Shown here one piece after another: positions 25,745 to 33,786 of a stretch of 41,880 nucleotides of DNA. Location of the stretch: the NCBI GenBank assembly GCA_003577145.1, contig QEUP01000028.1, positions 1 through 41,880 on the forward strand. The letters run 5' to 3'. Below the pieces are notes generated by a model. The model saw only the letters and a program-made list of their open reading frames with translations, had not been told where the DNA came from and made no database searches. The stretch's first letter is position 1, and the number at the start of each line of letters is the position of its first letter. The translations under genes were made by a program, and so were the position numbers. Source of the DNA: Acidobacteriota bacterium (GTDB lineage: Bacteria; Actinomycetota; Acidimicrobiia; Acidimicrobiales; Microtrichaceae).

Positions 25745-26728
25745 TCAACCGCCGATCTGGCTCATCGACCGGGCCGGTCGGATGAACTGGACCTCGCCGA
25801 TGCGGTGACCTGCCCACTTGGCCGACACGCAGCCGCTCATCACCCTGGCGATCTCGTCGTCACCGGCGCCCGAGCGCAGCAGGCCGCGCAGGTCGACCTC
25901 TTCGACGGCGAAGAGGCAGTTGCGCATCTGGCCCTCGGCGGTCATCCGAATCCGGTTGCACGAGGCGCAGAACGGATCGGTGACGCTGCCGATGAGGCCG
26001 ATCGTGCCGGCGCCGTCCCGGTACCGGAAGCGCTCGGCGGGCTCGTTCCCCCGATCGACCTTCTCCAGTGGGTGCACCGCCGAGATCGTCTCCAGCACCT
26101 CCGCAGCAGGCACGACCATCTCCCGGTCCCAGGCCTCCCCGGCGTCGAGCGGCATGAACTCGATGAACCTGACCTCCACCCCGCGCTCGCGCCCGTACGT
26201 CGCGAAATCGAGGAGCTCGTCGTCGTTGACCCCCCGCATCGTGACAACGTTGAGCTTGACCGGTTCGAGCCCGGCGTCGAGGGCCGCATCGATACCGCCG
26301 AGCACCCGTTCGAGCAGATCGCGACGGGTGAGCTCGGCAAAACGATCCGCCTTCAACGAGTCCAGCGAGACGTTGATGCGACGCAGACCTGCTGCGGCGA
26401 GGTCGTGGGCCATGTTCTCCAGTGAGGCCCCGTTGGTGGTGAGTGCGAGGTCGACCTCCAGCCGGGCCAGCTTGTCGATGAGGACCGGTAGGCGCGCCCG
26501 GACCGTCGGCTCGCCGCCGGTGAGCCGGATGGTGTCGACGCCGAAGCGATCGACTGCAACCGTGGCGACCCGCTCGATCTCCTCGAAGGTGAGTATCTCC
26601 TCGCGGGGTATCCACTGCATCCCCTCGGCCGGCATGCAGTAGCTGCAGCGGAAGTTGCACCTGTCGGTCACCGAGATCCGCAGGTCCGTGTGAACACGGC
26701 CGAACGAGTCGACCAGTCGCTCGGTCAC
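25745..26728 (-). CDS. moaA: GTP 3',8-cyclase MoaA (radical SAM)
   Basis: 327 residues from GTG at 26728. It converts GTP to 3',8-cyclo-GTP, the first step of molybdenum-cofactor synthesis. The N-terminal radical-SAM cluster is C24-N-F-R-C28-S-Y-C31, followed by RLTGGEPTVR (SAM-binding GGE), NVSLDSL and the C-terminal second [4Fe-4S] cluster site FCASCNRIRMTAEGQMRNC. The protein ends in the double glycine SQIGG needed for activity in this family. It lies 57 bp downstream of the glp/moeA-like gene on the same strand, so the pathway genes are grouped. Confidence 0.96.
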   Translation of the reverse strand: MTERLVDSFGRVHTDLRISVTDRCNFRCSYCMPAEGMQWIPREEILTFEEIERVATVAVDRFGVDTIRLTGGEPTVRARLPVLIDKLARLEVDLALTTNGASLENMAHDLAAAGLRRINVSLDSLKADRFAELTRRDLLERVLGGIDAALDAGLEPVKLNVVTMRGVNDDELLDFATYGRERGVEVRFIEFMPLDAGEAWDREMVVPAAEVLETISAVHPLEKVDRGNEPAERFRYRDGAGTIGLIGSVTDPFCASCNRIRMTAEGQMRNCLFAVEEVDLRGLLRSGAGDDEIARVMSGCVSAKWAGHRIGEVQFIRPARSMSQIGG

Positions 26729-26785
26729 CCGACCAAGAATACGCAGGTTGCCCGCCGATGATGAAGGCGGGCGGTCGCTGATCGG

Positions 26786-28000
26786 TCACACCTCGGGACC
26801 GGCCAGCAAGATGACCTGCACCGGATCGCCCGCTGCCACCCCCGGGCCGTCGGGAAGGACCGCCAGCGCGTTGGCCGCGGCCATGACCGACAGCTGATGG
26901 GAGCCCTGCGGTCCGGCGAAGCTCGCCCGCAGCACACCGTCCTCCGCGGCACGGCAACGGACCCGGGCGAAATGGATCTTGCCGTCGGGTCGTCGCTTCA
27001 GGTCGGCGTCGGCGATCGCCCGGAGGCGCACCCGGTCCAGCGACCGGTGCCCCATCATCTTGCGCAGCGCCGGACGGGCGAACAACTCGAACGAGACGAC
27101 AGACGAGACCGGGTTGCCGGGCAGCCCGAACACCGGCACGTCATCGATCCTGCCGAACGCCAACGGTTTGGCGGGCTTGATCGCCACCTGCATCCAGCGC
27201 ATGTCGCCGAGGCGGTCCAGCACCGCCTTCACGTAGTCGAAGTCGCCCATGGACACCCCACCGCTGCTGATGAGCGCGTCGCACGAGCCGACTCCGGAAA
27301 GCAACGCCCTCTCGATGGCAGCCTCGTCGTCGGGAACGAGGCCCACGTCGACAGTGTCACAGCCGGCCTCGTGCAGCATGGTCAGCAGCGTGCGGCGATT
27401 CGAATCGCGTATCTGGCCCGGACGCAGCGACCCCGCGCCGTCGACGAGTTCGTCGCCGGTCGACATCACACCGACACGCGCCCGCCGGTGGACCCTGACG
27501 GTCTGCACGCCCAGCGTGCACAGGACACCGATGTGCCCGGGGGACAAGGTGGTCCGGGGCCCGAACACCGGATCACCGGGTGAGAGGTCCTCGCCGGCAC
27601 GCCGGATGCTGTTGCCGATCGGGACCTCTTCTCTCACCTCGACGCGCTTGCCCTCGTCGAGCGAGCCGGTCAGCTCGACCATCACGACCGCGTCGGCGCC
27701 TGCCGGTAGCGGCGCTCCGGTCATGATCCGTGCCGCTTGGCCCGGCCCGACCGGCACCGCCGGCTCGGAACCTGCGGCGATGGTGTCGACCACGTCCAAG
27801 ACGTTCGGTGGTGCCACGGTGTCGGCTGCCCTGACGGCGAAGCCGTCCATCGCCGAGTTGTCGAACGGGGGGACGAGCTCGGTGGCTGTGAGCGCCTCGG
27901 CGGTCGCCAGACCCGAGGCCTGTTCGGTCGTGACCTCCACGACCGGCAGCAGCTCACAGGGATCGAGGACCGCTCGGCGGGCTTGCTCCAGAGAGATCAT
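26786..28000 (-). CDS. glp: Gephyrin-like molybdotransferase (MoeA/Glp)
   Basis: 404 residues, full length for MoeA/gephyrin E domain. Motifs: FDNSAMDGFAVRA, IMTGAPLPAGADAVVMVE, VGVMSTGDELVDG, DSNRRTLLTML, ISSGGVSMGDFDYVKAVL and VFGLPGNPVSSVVSFELF, with a C-terminal domain IV. MoeA inserts molybdate into adenylylated molybdopterin. In actinobacteria a paralogue, Glp, instead binds FtsZ and the membrane receptor GlpR. The 16-bp gap to galU and the glpR-like gene further down fit Glp; moaA and moaC directly downstream fit MoeA. The protein could serve either role or both, so the symbol is provisional. Confidence 0.9.
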   Translation of the reverse strand: MISLEQARRAVLDPCELLPVVEVTTEQASGLATAEALTATELVPPFDNSAMDGFAVRAADTVAPPNVLDVVDTIAAGSEPAVPVGPGQAARIMTGAPLPAGADAVVMVELTGSLDEGKRVEVREEVPIGNSIRRAGEDLSPGDPVFGPRTTLSPGHIGVLCTLGVQTVRVHRRARVGVMSTGDELVDGAGSLRPGQIRDSNRRTLLTMLHEAGCDTVDVGLVPDDEAAIERALLSGVGSCDALISSGGVSMGDFDYVKAVLDRLGDMRWMQVAIKPAKPLAFGRIDDVPVFGLPGNPVSSVVSFELFARPALRKMMGHRSLDRVRLRAIADADLKRRPDGKIHFARVRCRAAEDGVLRASFAGPQGSHQLSVMAAANALAVLPDGPGVAAGDPVQVILLAGPEV

Positions 28001-28016
28001 CGAACCGGCCTGGGGA

Positions 28017-28907
28017 TCAGTCCGGGGCCAGGCCGCGGCGCTCCACCACCTCGGCGAGGAACCGGCCGAAATCGGGGCCGACGTCTTCGCGCTCGAGTGC
28101 CAGCTCGACGGTTGCCCTGAGGTAGTCGAGCTTGTTCCCGATGTCGAAGCGGCCGACGGTGAAGGTGTAACCGTAGACGGTCTGCTCCTTGAGGAGCAGC
28201 GCGATGGCGTCGGTGAGCTGGACCTCGCCCCCCACGCCCGGCTTCACCTGCTCGAGCACCTCGAACAACTGTGGTGTGAAGATGTATCGGCCCATGACCG
28301 CCAGGTTGGACGGCGCCTCCGCCGGCGCGGGCTTCTCGACGATGTCGACTATGCGCACCAGGTTGTTCCCCACCTGCTCGGCGCCGGCACAGCCGTAGGA
28401 GGAGATCTCCTCGACCGGCACCTGCTTGAGCGCCACGACCGAGCGGCCGTAGTGCTTGTAGGCGCCGATCATGCCCTCGAGCACCTCGGATCGATGATCC
28501 ATGATGTCGTCACCCAGCATCACCGCAAAGGCGTTGTCCCCCACGTGCTTGCGGGCCACCGAGACTGCGTGACCCAGGCCGAGGGGCTCGCCCTGGCGGA
28601 CGTAGTGGATGTCGGCCAGATCGGCGAGCGCGGTCACCTCCTCGAGATCGTCGTGCTTGCCTTTGTGCTCGAGTTGGTACTCGAGCTCGAAGTTGCGATC
28701 GAAGTGGTCCTCGAGGCTGCGCTTGCTCCGTCCGGTGATTATCAAGATGTCGTCGATCCCCGCCCGCACCGCCTCCTCGACGACGTACTGGATCGCCGGC
28801 CGGTCGACGACCGGCAGCATCTCCTTGGGCTGGGCTTTGGTGGCCGGCAGGAACCTCGTTCCCAGCCCGGCTGCGGGTATGACGGCCTTGCGGACTTCTT
28901 CACCCAT
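28017..28907 (-). CDS. galU: UTP-glucose-1-phosphate uridylyltransferase
   Basis: 296 residues from ATG at 28907 (a GTG lies one codon upstream). Makes UDP-glucose from UTP and glucose-1-phosphate for glycan synthesis. The nucleotide-binding start KAVIPAAGLGTRFLPATKAQ, PKEMLPVVDRPAIQYVVEEA, ALKQVPVEEISSYG and the GVGGEVQLTDAI segment are typical GalU. It is the first gene of the minus-strand row that continues with glp/moeA. A divergent promoter region of about 160 bp separates it from the FmdB gene. Confidence 0.96.
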   Translation of the reverse strand: MGEEVRKAVIPAAGLGTRFLPATKAQPKEMLPVVDRPAIQYVVEEAVRAGIDDILIITGRSKRSLEDHFDRNFELEYQLEHKGKHDDLEEVTALADLADIHYVRQGEPLGLGHAVSVARKHVGDNAFAVMLGDDIMDHRSEVLEGMIGAYKHYGRSVVALKQVPVEEISSYGCAGAEQVGNNLVRIVDIVEKPAPAEAPSNLAVMGRYIFTPQLFEVLEQVKPGVGGEVQLTDAIALLLKEQTVYGYTFTVGRFDIGNKLDYLRATVELALEREDVGPDFGRFLAEVVERRGLAPD

Positions 28908-29066
28908 CACCCGCCCACTGTAGGTCCTGGCACGCCGATCGCAGCGCCGCCACGATCATCGCAGCCGCCGGCACGCGCCAGGCACGACCCATCGATCCCA
29001 GAACGGTTCCAGGGTCCGGCGCCCCCTCGGTATCATCACCTGACTGCCGACAGCGGAGATCCGGTG

Positions 29067-29462
29067 ATGCCCACCTACGAGTACATCTGCAGGGATTGCG
29101 GATACCAGTTCGAGGTCCAGCAGTCCTTCGCCGACGAGGCCTTGACGATGTGCCCGGAATGCGGCGGGGAGCTGCGCAAGGTGTTCGCACCGGTCGGCAT
29201 CGCCTTCAAAGGTGAGGGCTTCTACAAGACCGACAGCCGGGCAACCTCGAACGGCGCCCGAAAGGACGGCGCGGCCGATGCGGCCGGGAAGAAGGGCTCC
29301 GAGGCCAACTCCCGGGCCTCCGACTCCAAGGGAGCCTCGCCGTCCTCGGGCTCGGCCAGCTCGGGCTCCGGCTCCGGGGACTCGGGCTCCGGCTCGGCCA
29401 GCTCGGGGCCGTCGGATTCAGGATCGAGCCCGGGATCTGGCTCCTCGGGCGGTTCGGGCTGA
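29067..29462 (+). CDS. FmdB-family zinc ribbon protein with long Ser/Gly tail
   Basis: 131 residues from ATG at 29067, with GGAGAT upstream. The first about 50 residues are an FmdB zinc ribbon: MPTYEYICRDCGYQFEVQQS, then MCPECGGELRKVF (two CxxC pairs). The remaining about 75 residues are low complexity: first Ala/Lys/Ser, then Ser-Gly repeats. This is a probably disordered tail, common in actinobacterial FmdB proteins though often shorter. FmdB proteins are thought to be regulators, but their role is mostly unproven. It leads a plus-strand row with mtnP and map. Confidence 0.9.
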   Translation: MPTYEYICRDCGYQFEVQQSFADEALTMCPECGGELRKVFAPVGIAFKGEGFYKTDSRATSNGARKDGAADAAGKKGSEANSRASDSKGASPSSGSASSGSGSGDSGSGSASSGPSDSGSSPGSGSSGGSG

Positions 29463-29478
29463 GACCGCATCATCGGTG

Positions 29479-30309
29479 ATGGGGACGAGGACAGACATCG
29501 CTGCCGACATCGGCGTCTTCGGCGGATCGGGGTTCTACGCGTTCCTCGACGATGTCACCGAACGCCGGGTCACGACGCCCTACGGCGAACCGGCCGCGCC
29601 GCTGCACATAGGAAAGGTGGGGGACAAGCGCGTGGCGTTCATGCCCCGGCACGGACCGAACCACGAGCACCCTCCCCACCGCATCAACTACCGGGCCAAC
29701 CTGTGGGCCATGTACCAAGCCGGTGTGCGACAGATCCTCGCGCCCTGTGCCAGCGGGTCGCTCCGGCCCGACATCCACCCGGGCGATTTCGTCGTGTGCG
29801 ACCAACTGGTGAACCGCACGACCGCCAGGCGCGACACCTATTTCGACGGCCCCGACGCCCATCACATCAGCTTCGCCGACCCCTTCTGCCCGGAGCTGCG
29901 GGCCGTCGCGATCGAGGCAGGCCGCCAAACGGGCATCACCGTCCACGACCGGGGCACGGTCGTCGTCATCGACGGCCCGCGCTTCTCCACCCGAGCAGAA
30001 TCCCGGTGGTTCCGGCAGATGGGTTGGCACGTGGTGAACATGACTCAGTATCCCGAGGCCGCCCTCGCCCGCGAGCTGGGCATCTGCTACGCCAGCATCG
30101 CGTTGATCACCGACTACGACACGGGCGTCGAGGGGCTCGACGGTGTCGAGCCGGTGACGATGGAAGAGGTCTTCGCCTTCCTGGAGACCAACGTCGACCG
30201 GGTCAGGGGGCTGCTCTTCTCCGCGCTGGCGGCAATCCCGGCCGACGCGGACTGGGACTGCAACCGCGACGGCCCCCGGCCCGACCCCACGTCGCCGCAC
30301 CTACACTGA
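29479..30309 (+). CDS. mtnP: S-methyl-5'-thioadenosine phosphorylase (MTAP)
   Basis: 276 residues from ATG at 29479, 16 bp after the FmdB gene. Cleaves methylthioadenosine with phosphate to adenine and methylthioribose-1-phosphate in methionine salvage. Family blocks are IGVFGGSGFYAFLDDV, FMPRHGPNHEHPPHRINYRA (phosphate-site residues), APCASGSLRPDIHPGDFVV, IDGPRFSTRAESRWFRQM and WHVVNMTQYPEAALARELG, ending with LITDYDTG (base-contacting Asp). NMTQYPE is the variant seen in many MTAPs. A close paralogue acting on methylthioinosine cannot be excluded. Confidence 0.93.
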   Translation: MGTRTDIAADIGVFGGSGFYAFLDDVTERRVTTPYGEPAAPLHIGKVGDKRVAFMPRHGPNHEHPPHRINYRANLWAMYQAGVRQILAPCASGSLRPDIHPGDFVVCDQLVNRTTARRDTYFDGPDAHHISFADPFCPELRAVAIEAGRQTGITVHDRGTVVVIDGPRFSTRAESRWFRQMGWHVVNMTQYPEAALARELGICYASIALITDYDTGVEGLDGVEPVTMEEVFAFLETNVDRVRGLLFSALAAIPADADWDCNRDGPRPDPTSPHLH

Positions 30310-30348
30310 CATGATGCCCGGCACCCCTGCCCTGCTCGGAGACGCCTG

Positions 30349-31278
30349 ATGGCCAAACGGAAGAAGCGCGTGGCACTGCTCCCACCGCCGCCGTCGCCTC
30401 CCGTTCGGCCGGGTCTGGTCAGCCCGATCCTGCCGGTTCCGCCCGAGATCGAACGACCCGACTACGCGACCACCGGGACACCATCCCCTCGCGAGGCACG
30501 GGCGGTACGCACCGGGAATGAGATCGAGCGCATGCGAGTCGCCTGCAGCGCGGCTGCCGATGTCCTCAACGTGATCGGCGACAGCATCGAACCCGGCGTG
30601 ACCACCGACGAGATCGATCGCATCGGCCACGAGGATTACATCCGCCGCGGCGGCTACCCGAGCACCCTCAACTACAAGGGCTACCCCAAGTCTCTGTGCA
30701 CGTCGGTGAACGAGGTCATCTGCCACGGCATCCCCGATTCACGCTCGCTCGCCGAAGGCGACATCGTCAACGTCGATGTGACCATCTACCTCGGCGGGGT
30801 CCACGGGGACACCTCGGCGACCTTCCTCGTCGGTGAGGTCGACGACGATTCGCTCAGGCTCGTGGACGAGACCCGCAACGCCTTGTACGCGGGCATCGAG
30901 GCGGTCCGTCCGGGGGCCCCCATCAACGCCATCGGCCGCGCCATCGAGCGCCACGCCAAGCGCTACGGGCTGGGAGTGGTGCGCGAGTTCATCGGCCACG
31001 GCATCGGAGACCAGTTCCACACGAGCCTGCAGATACCCCACTACTTCGACCCCGGCTACGACACCGCGCTCGAGCCGGGTATGACCTTCACCATCGAGCC
31101 CATGCTCACCCTCGGCGAGCCGACGCTCGTGGTGTGGGACGACGGCTGGACCGCTGTCACCCGCGACGGGCAGCGCAGCGCGCAGTTCGAGCACACGGTC
31201 CTGGTGACCGACAGCGGCGCAGAGATCCTGACCCTTCCGAGCGACGGGCTCCCGGCCGCCGAGCGCTTCCGGCGCTGA
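30349..31278 (+). CDS. map: Type I methionine aminopeptidase with proline-rich N-terminal extension
   Basis: 309 residues, removing N-terminal methionine from new proteins. The five metal ligands are visible in VNVDVT (Asp), HGDTSATF (Asp), REFIGHGIG (His), FTIEPML (Glu) and AQFEHTVL (Glu). A roughly 45-residue N-terminal extension contains KKRVALLPPPPSPPVRPG, a proline-rich ribosome-docking type of stretch like the one in the long mycobacterial MAP isoform. The start is ATG at 30349, 39 bp after the MTA phosphorylase stop. Confidence 0.95.
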   Translation: MAKRKKRVALLPPPPSPPVRPGLVSPILPVPPEIERPDYATTGTPSPREARAVRTGNEIERMRVACSAAADVLNVIGDSIEPGVTTDEIDRIGHEDYIRRGGYPSTLNYKGYPKSLCTSVNEVICHGIPDSRSLAEGDIVNVDVTIYLGGVHGDTSATFLVGEVDDDSLRLVDETRNALYAGIEAVRPGAPINAIGRAIERHAKRYGLGVVREFIGHGIGDQFHTSLQIPHYFDPGYDTALEPGMTFTIEPMLTLGEPTLVVWDDGWTAVTRDGQRSAQFEHTVLVTDSGAEILTLPSDGLPAAERFRR

Positions 31279-31333
31279 AGCCCCTTCCCAATTCCCTCCC
31301 CGACAGTCACAGCCACAACCGAGGAGGCGGACC

Positions 31334-31978
31334 ATGCGCCGTCGACCTTCCCGCCTGCGCCGTCGGGTCCGAGCCCTGCCCTGGATCCATTCACCACCGC
31401 TGTACTGGGTGGGTGCCACCGCCGTGATCGCCGTGACGGCCATCGTCGTATGGACCGTCACCTCCGGGGCGACCCGCGACCGCGATCGCTACGGCGAGCC
31501 CGTGGAGGTGTTGGTGGCTGCGCACGAGCTCGCAGCGGGTACCCGAATCGGTGAGGACGACCTGACCACCGTCGAGCTGCCGAGCGGGATGCTTCCCGCC
31601 GACGCAGTCGAGGCCAACCCCACAGGGCGGGTCGTCACGTCGGCGATATTCGAGGGTGAGGTGATTGCCGGGGGGCGGCTGGCACCCGAGGGGCTCTCAC
31701 CCACGGCGGCCCTGCTACCCGAGGGCTCCAGAGCCGTGGCCATCCCCCTGCTCGACAACGGGCTCCCCGTCGAGGTCGGTGATCGCGTGGATGTCCTGGC
31801 AACCGTCGATCCGGCGCTGAGCGGCGAGCAGCTCCCGACGGGGGAGGTCGCTACCGGGGCGACGGTGGTAGCAGTCGAAGAGGACTCGGTCACCGTCGCA
31901 GTGGAGCCCGAGGAGACAGTTGGCGTCGCCTTCGCACTCGTCAACGGGTTCGTAACCGTGGCCCTCACCCGCGGCTGA
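31334..31978 (+). CDS. SAF-domain membrane protein, CpaB/RcpC-like
   Basis: 214 residues from ATG at 31334, with GAGGCGG upstream. One N-terminal transmembrane helix (WVGATAVIAVTAIVVWTV) follows a basic tail. A SAF domain then begins VLVAAHELAAGTRIGEDDLT, with GRVVTSAIFEGEVIAGGRLA and a second beta-rich part (VEVGDRVDVLATVDPA). SAF proteins of this build (CpaB/RcpC) belong to Flp/Tad pilus assembly, but no tad genes are nearby. Many actinomycetes have such orphan copies; their role is unknown. Confidence 0.8.
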   Translation: MRRRPSRLRRRVRALPWIHSPPLYWVGATAVIAVTAIVVWTVTSGATRDRDRYGEPVEVLVAAHELAAGTRIGEDDLTTVELPSGMLPADAVEANPTGRVVTSAIFEGEVIAGGRLAPEGLSPTAALLPEGSRAVAIPLLDNGLPVEVGDRVDVLATVDPALSGEQLPTGEVATGATVVAVEEDSVTVAVEPEETVGVAFALVNGFVTVALTRG

Positions 31979-32026
31979 CAGTTCGACCACGAGCCACCAC
32001 ATCGTGGTCGGCTTGCTCGGTGGCGA

Positions 32027-32872
32027 TCACAGCCCGTTGAAGCCCAAGGCCAGCAGCGCCAAGACGATGGCACCGAGGGCCACCCGGTACACGACGAATG
32101 GGGTGAACGAGTGGGTGCTCACCAGGCGGATGGTCGCCCACACCGCGAAGTACCCGGTGACGGCCGAGGTGACCACCCCGGTCACGAACGGAGCCACGAA
32201 GTCGCCGGGCAGCCCGCCGGTCTCGGTGGCCACGTCATAGAACGTCTTCAGGCCGGCACCGGCGATCACGGGGATGCTCATGAGGAACGACAGGCGGGCC
32301 GCCGAAGCGCGATCGAACCCGAGGTAGCGCCCGACCGAGATGGTGACGCCCGAGCGGCTCACGCCCGGCTGGAGTGCCAGCGCCTGTCCGATGCCCATGC
32401 TCAGCGAGTCCTTCAGCCGGTAGTCGTCGGTGTTGCGGGGACCCGGGAGCTTGTCGGCCCAGTAGAGGACGAGGCCGAAGACGATGAGCATCATGGCGAT
32501 GAGCCCGATCTCGTCGTCGAGGCTCTCGATCACCCCTTCGAGCACCACGCCGGTGATTGCGGCCGGGATGGCCGACAGGAGCAGCAGCCAGGCGATGCGT
32601 CCGTCGTCGCTCACCGGCTCGCGCCGCTCGAAGAGCGCTGCCAGGCCCTGTGTGACGTAGCGGATCAGGTCCCTCCAGAAGTAGGCGACCGCCCCGACGA
32701 GGGTTCCGAGGTGAAGCGCCACGTCGAAGAACTTCGCCAGGGCTTCGTCGCCGGCGAAGTCGTCCCATCCGAAGAACCACGGGACCAGCTCCAGGTGCCC
32801 GCTGGAGGAGATCGGGAAGAACTCGGTGAGCCCCTGAACCACCCCGAGGACGATGGCATGGAGGATGGGCAC
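32027..32872 (-). CDS. uppP: Undecaprenyl-diphosphatase UppP (BacA family)
   Basis: 281 residues with about eight membrane helices. It recycles undecaprenyl pyrophosphate to undecaprenyl phosphate for peptidoglycan and other wall glycans. Both signature motifs are intact: QGLTEFFPISSSGHLEL near residue 15 and PGVSRSGVTISVGRYLGFDR in the second half. Convergent with the SAF-domain gene. The gap to the upstream PHP gene on the same strand is about 70 bp. Confidence 0.95.
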   Translation of the reverse strand: MPILHAIVLGVVQGLTEFFPISSSGHLELVPWFFGWDDFAGDEALAKFFDVALHLGTLVGAVAYFWRDLIRYVTQGLAALFERREPVSDDGRIAWLLLLSAIPAAITGVVLEGVIESLDDEIGLIAMMLIVFGLVLYWADKLPGPRNTDDYRLKDSLSMGIGQALALQPGVSRSGVTISVGRYLGFDRASAARLSFLMSIPVIAGAGLKTFYDVATETGGLPGDFVAPFVTGVVTSAVTGYFAVWATIRLVSTHSFTPFVVYRVALGAIVLALLALGFNGL

Positions 32873-32941
32873 CGTCAGCCACCCCTCTTCGGCAGATGCG
32901 CAGCACTGCCTGGCGATCCGACAACCGGGCCGGCACCCATC

Positions 32942-33586
32942 TCACACCGCCTTCGTCGACGGCACGATGCGCGGGCACCAGGGCCGCGGCTGGTCCCAGT
33001 GGTGCCCCACGACCCGTCCGGAGTGCAGATTGGCCTTGAACTCGTCGGCGCTGTCGAAGTCGGGCATCTCGACCAGCGCCGCACCGAGGGCCTCGGCGAC
33101 GTGCCCGTCGCTCCCGGCCCCCATTCCCAGACCGAAGCGCTCGGCGTGGGCACGCGCGTCGGCATTTAGCGCCTGCAACGAAGTCTTCGCGTTCAAGACC
33201 TCGACCGCATCGACCAGTCCGAGCTCGGTCAGCTCCGAGAGGCTCTCGCGGTGGAGGTTGGCCCTCATCGGGTCGAAGGGATGGGGGATGTAGACCACCC
33301 CACCCTGATCGCGTATCCGCCGAGCGGCCTCCACCGGGCTGAGACCCAGCGGGATCCGTTCGCGGAGGAACAACCCGATGATCTCGCCGCGACCGGTCCG
33401 CAGCTCCTCGCCGACGACGACCCGGCACGAAAGCTCGGCCGCCAACTCGAAGGCACCGTTCACCGCGTTGTGGTCGGTGATGCAAACCACGTCGATGCCC
33501 GACGCCACGACAGCTCTCTCGATCTCTTCGGGAGTGGTGGTGCAGTCGCCCGACCACATGCTGTGGAAGTGCATGTCGACCCTCAC
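32942..33586 (-). CDS. PHP-domain phosphoesterase/hydrolase
   Basis: 214 residues if started at GTG 33586 (VRVDMHFHSMWSGDC); an upstream start to 33727 would add a non-family segment. PHP metal motifs are present: DMHFHSMWSGDC, CITDHNAVNG, VVGEELRTGRGEIIGLFL, YIPHPFDPM and AGSDGHVAEALGAALVEM, giving the His/Asp/Glu set of a trinuclear metal site. Stand-alone proteins of this size hydrolyse phosphoesters such as histidinol phosphate or nucleotide 5'-3' bonds; the substrate here is unknown. No partner gene is obvious. It is divergent from the membrane glycosyltransferase-like gene. Confidence 0.85.
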   Translation of the reverse strand: MRVDMHFHSMWSGDCTTTPEEIERAVVASGIDVVCITDHNAVNGAFELAAELSCRVVVGEELRTGRGEIIGLFLRERIPLGLSPVEAARRIRDQGGVVYIPHPFDPMRANLHRESLSELTELGLVDAVEVLNAKTSLQALNADARAHAERFGLGMGAGSDGHVAEALGAALVEMPDFDSADEFKANLHSGRVVGHHWDQPRPWCPRIVPSTKAV

Positions 33587-33786
33587 CCAGCCGTGCGGGC
33601 AGGGCGCGGCGAGGTGAGGATGACGACCGCAGGCTTCAGCGACGGCTACCGGCACGAAGGGTGAGAGTACAAGTCCCCGGGTCGGCGGGCACACCTGCCT
33701 CGTCGGCAGCAGGGAACGGGCGCGCATTTCGACAGCTCGGCTGCAAACCCGTCGGTTCGTGGCTGAAGCGATCTAGATTTCACGGA

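Noticed and set aside
27249-29462. 737-codon plus-strand open frame
   Set aside because: Runs antisense through glp and galU and only its last 131 codons are the FmdB protein. The upstream part has no homology and a better start with ribosome-binding site is at 29067.
32235-33557. 440-codon minus-strand open frame spanning uppP and the PHP gene
   Set aside because: Crosses two genes with intact catalytic motifs in another frame; arginine-rich with no family.
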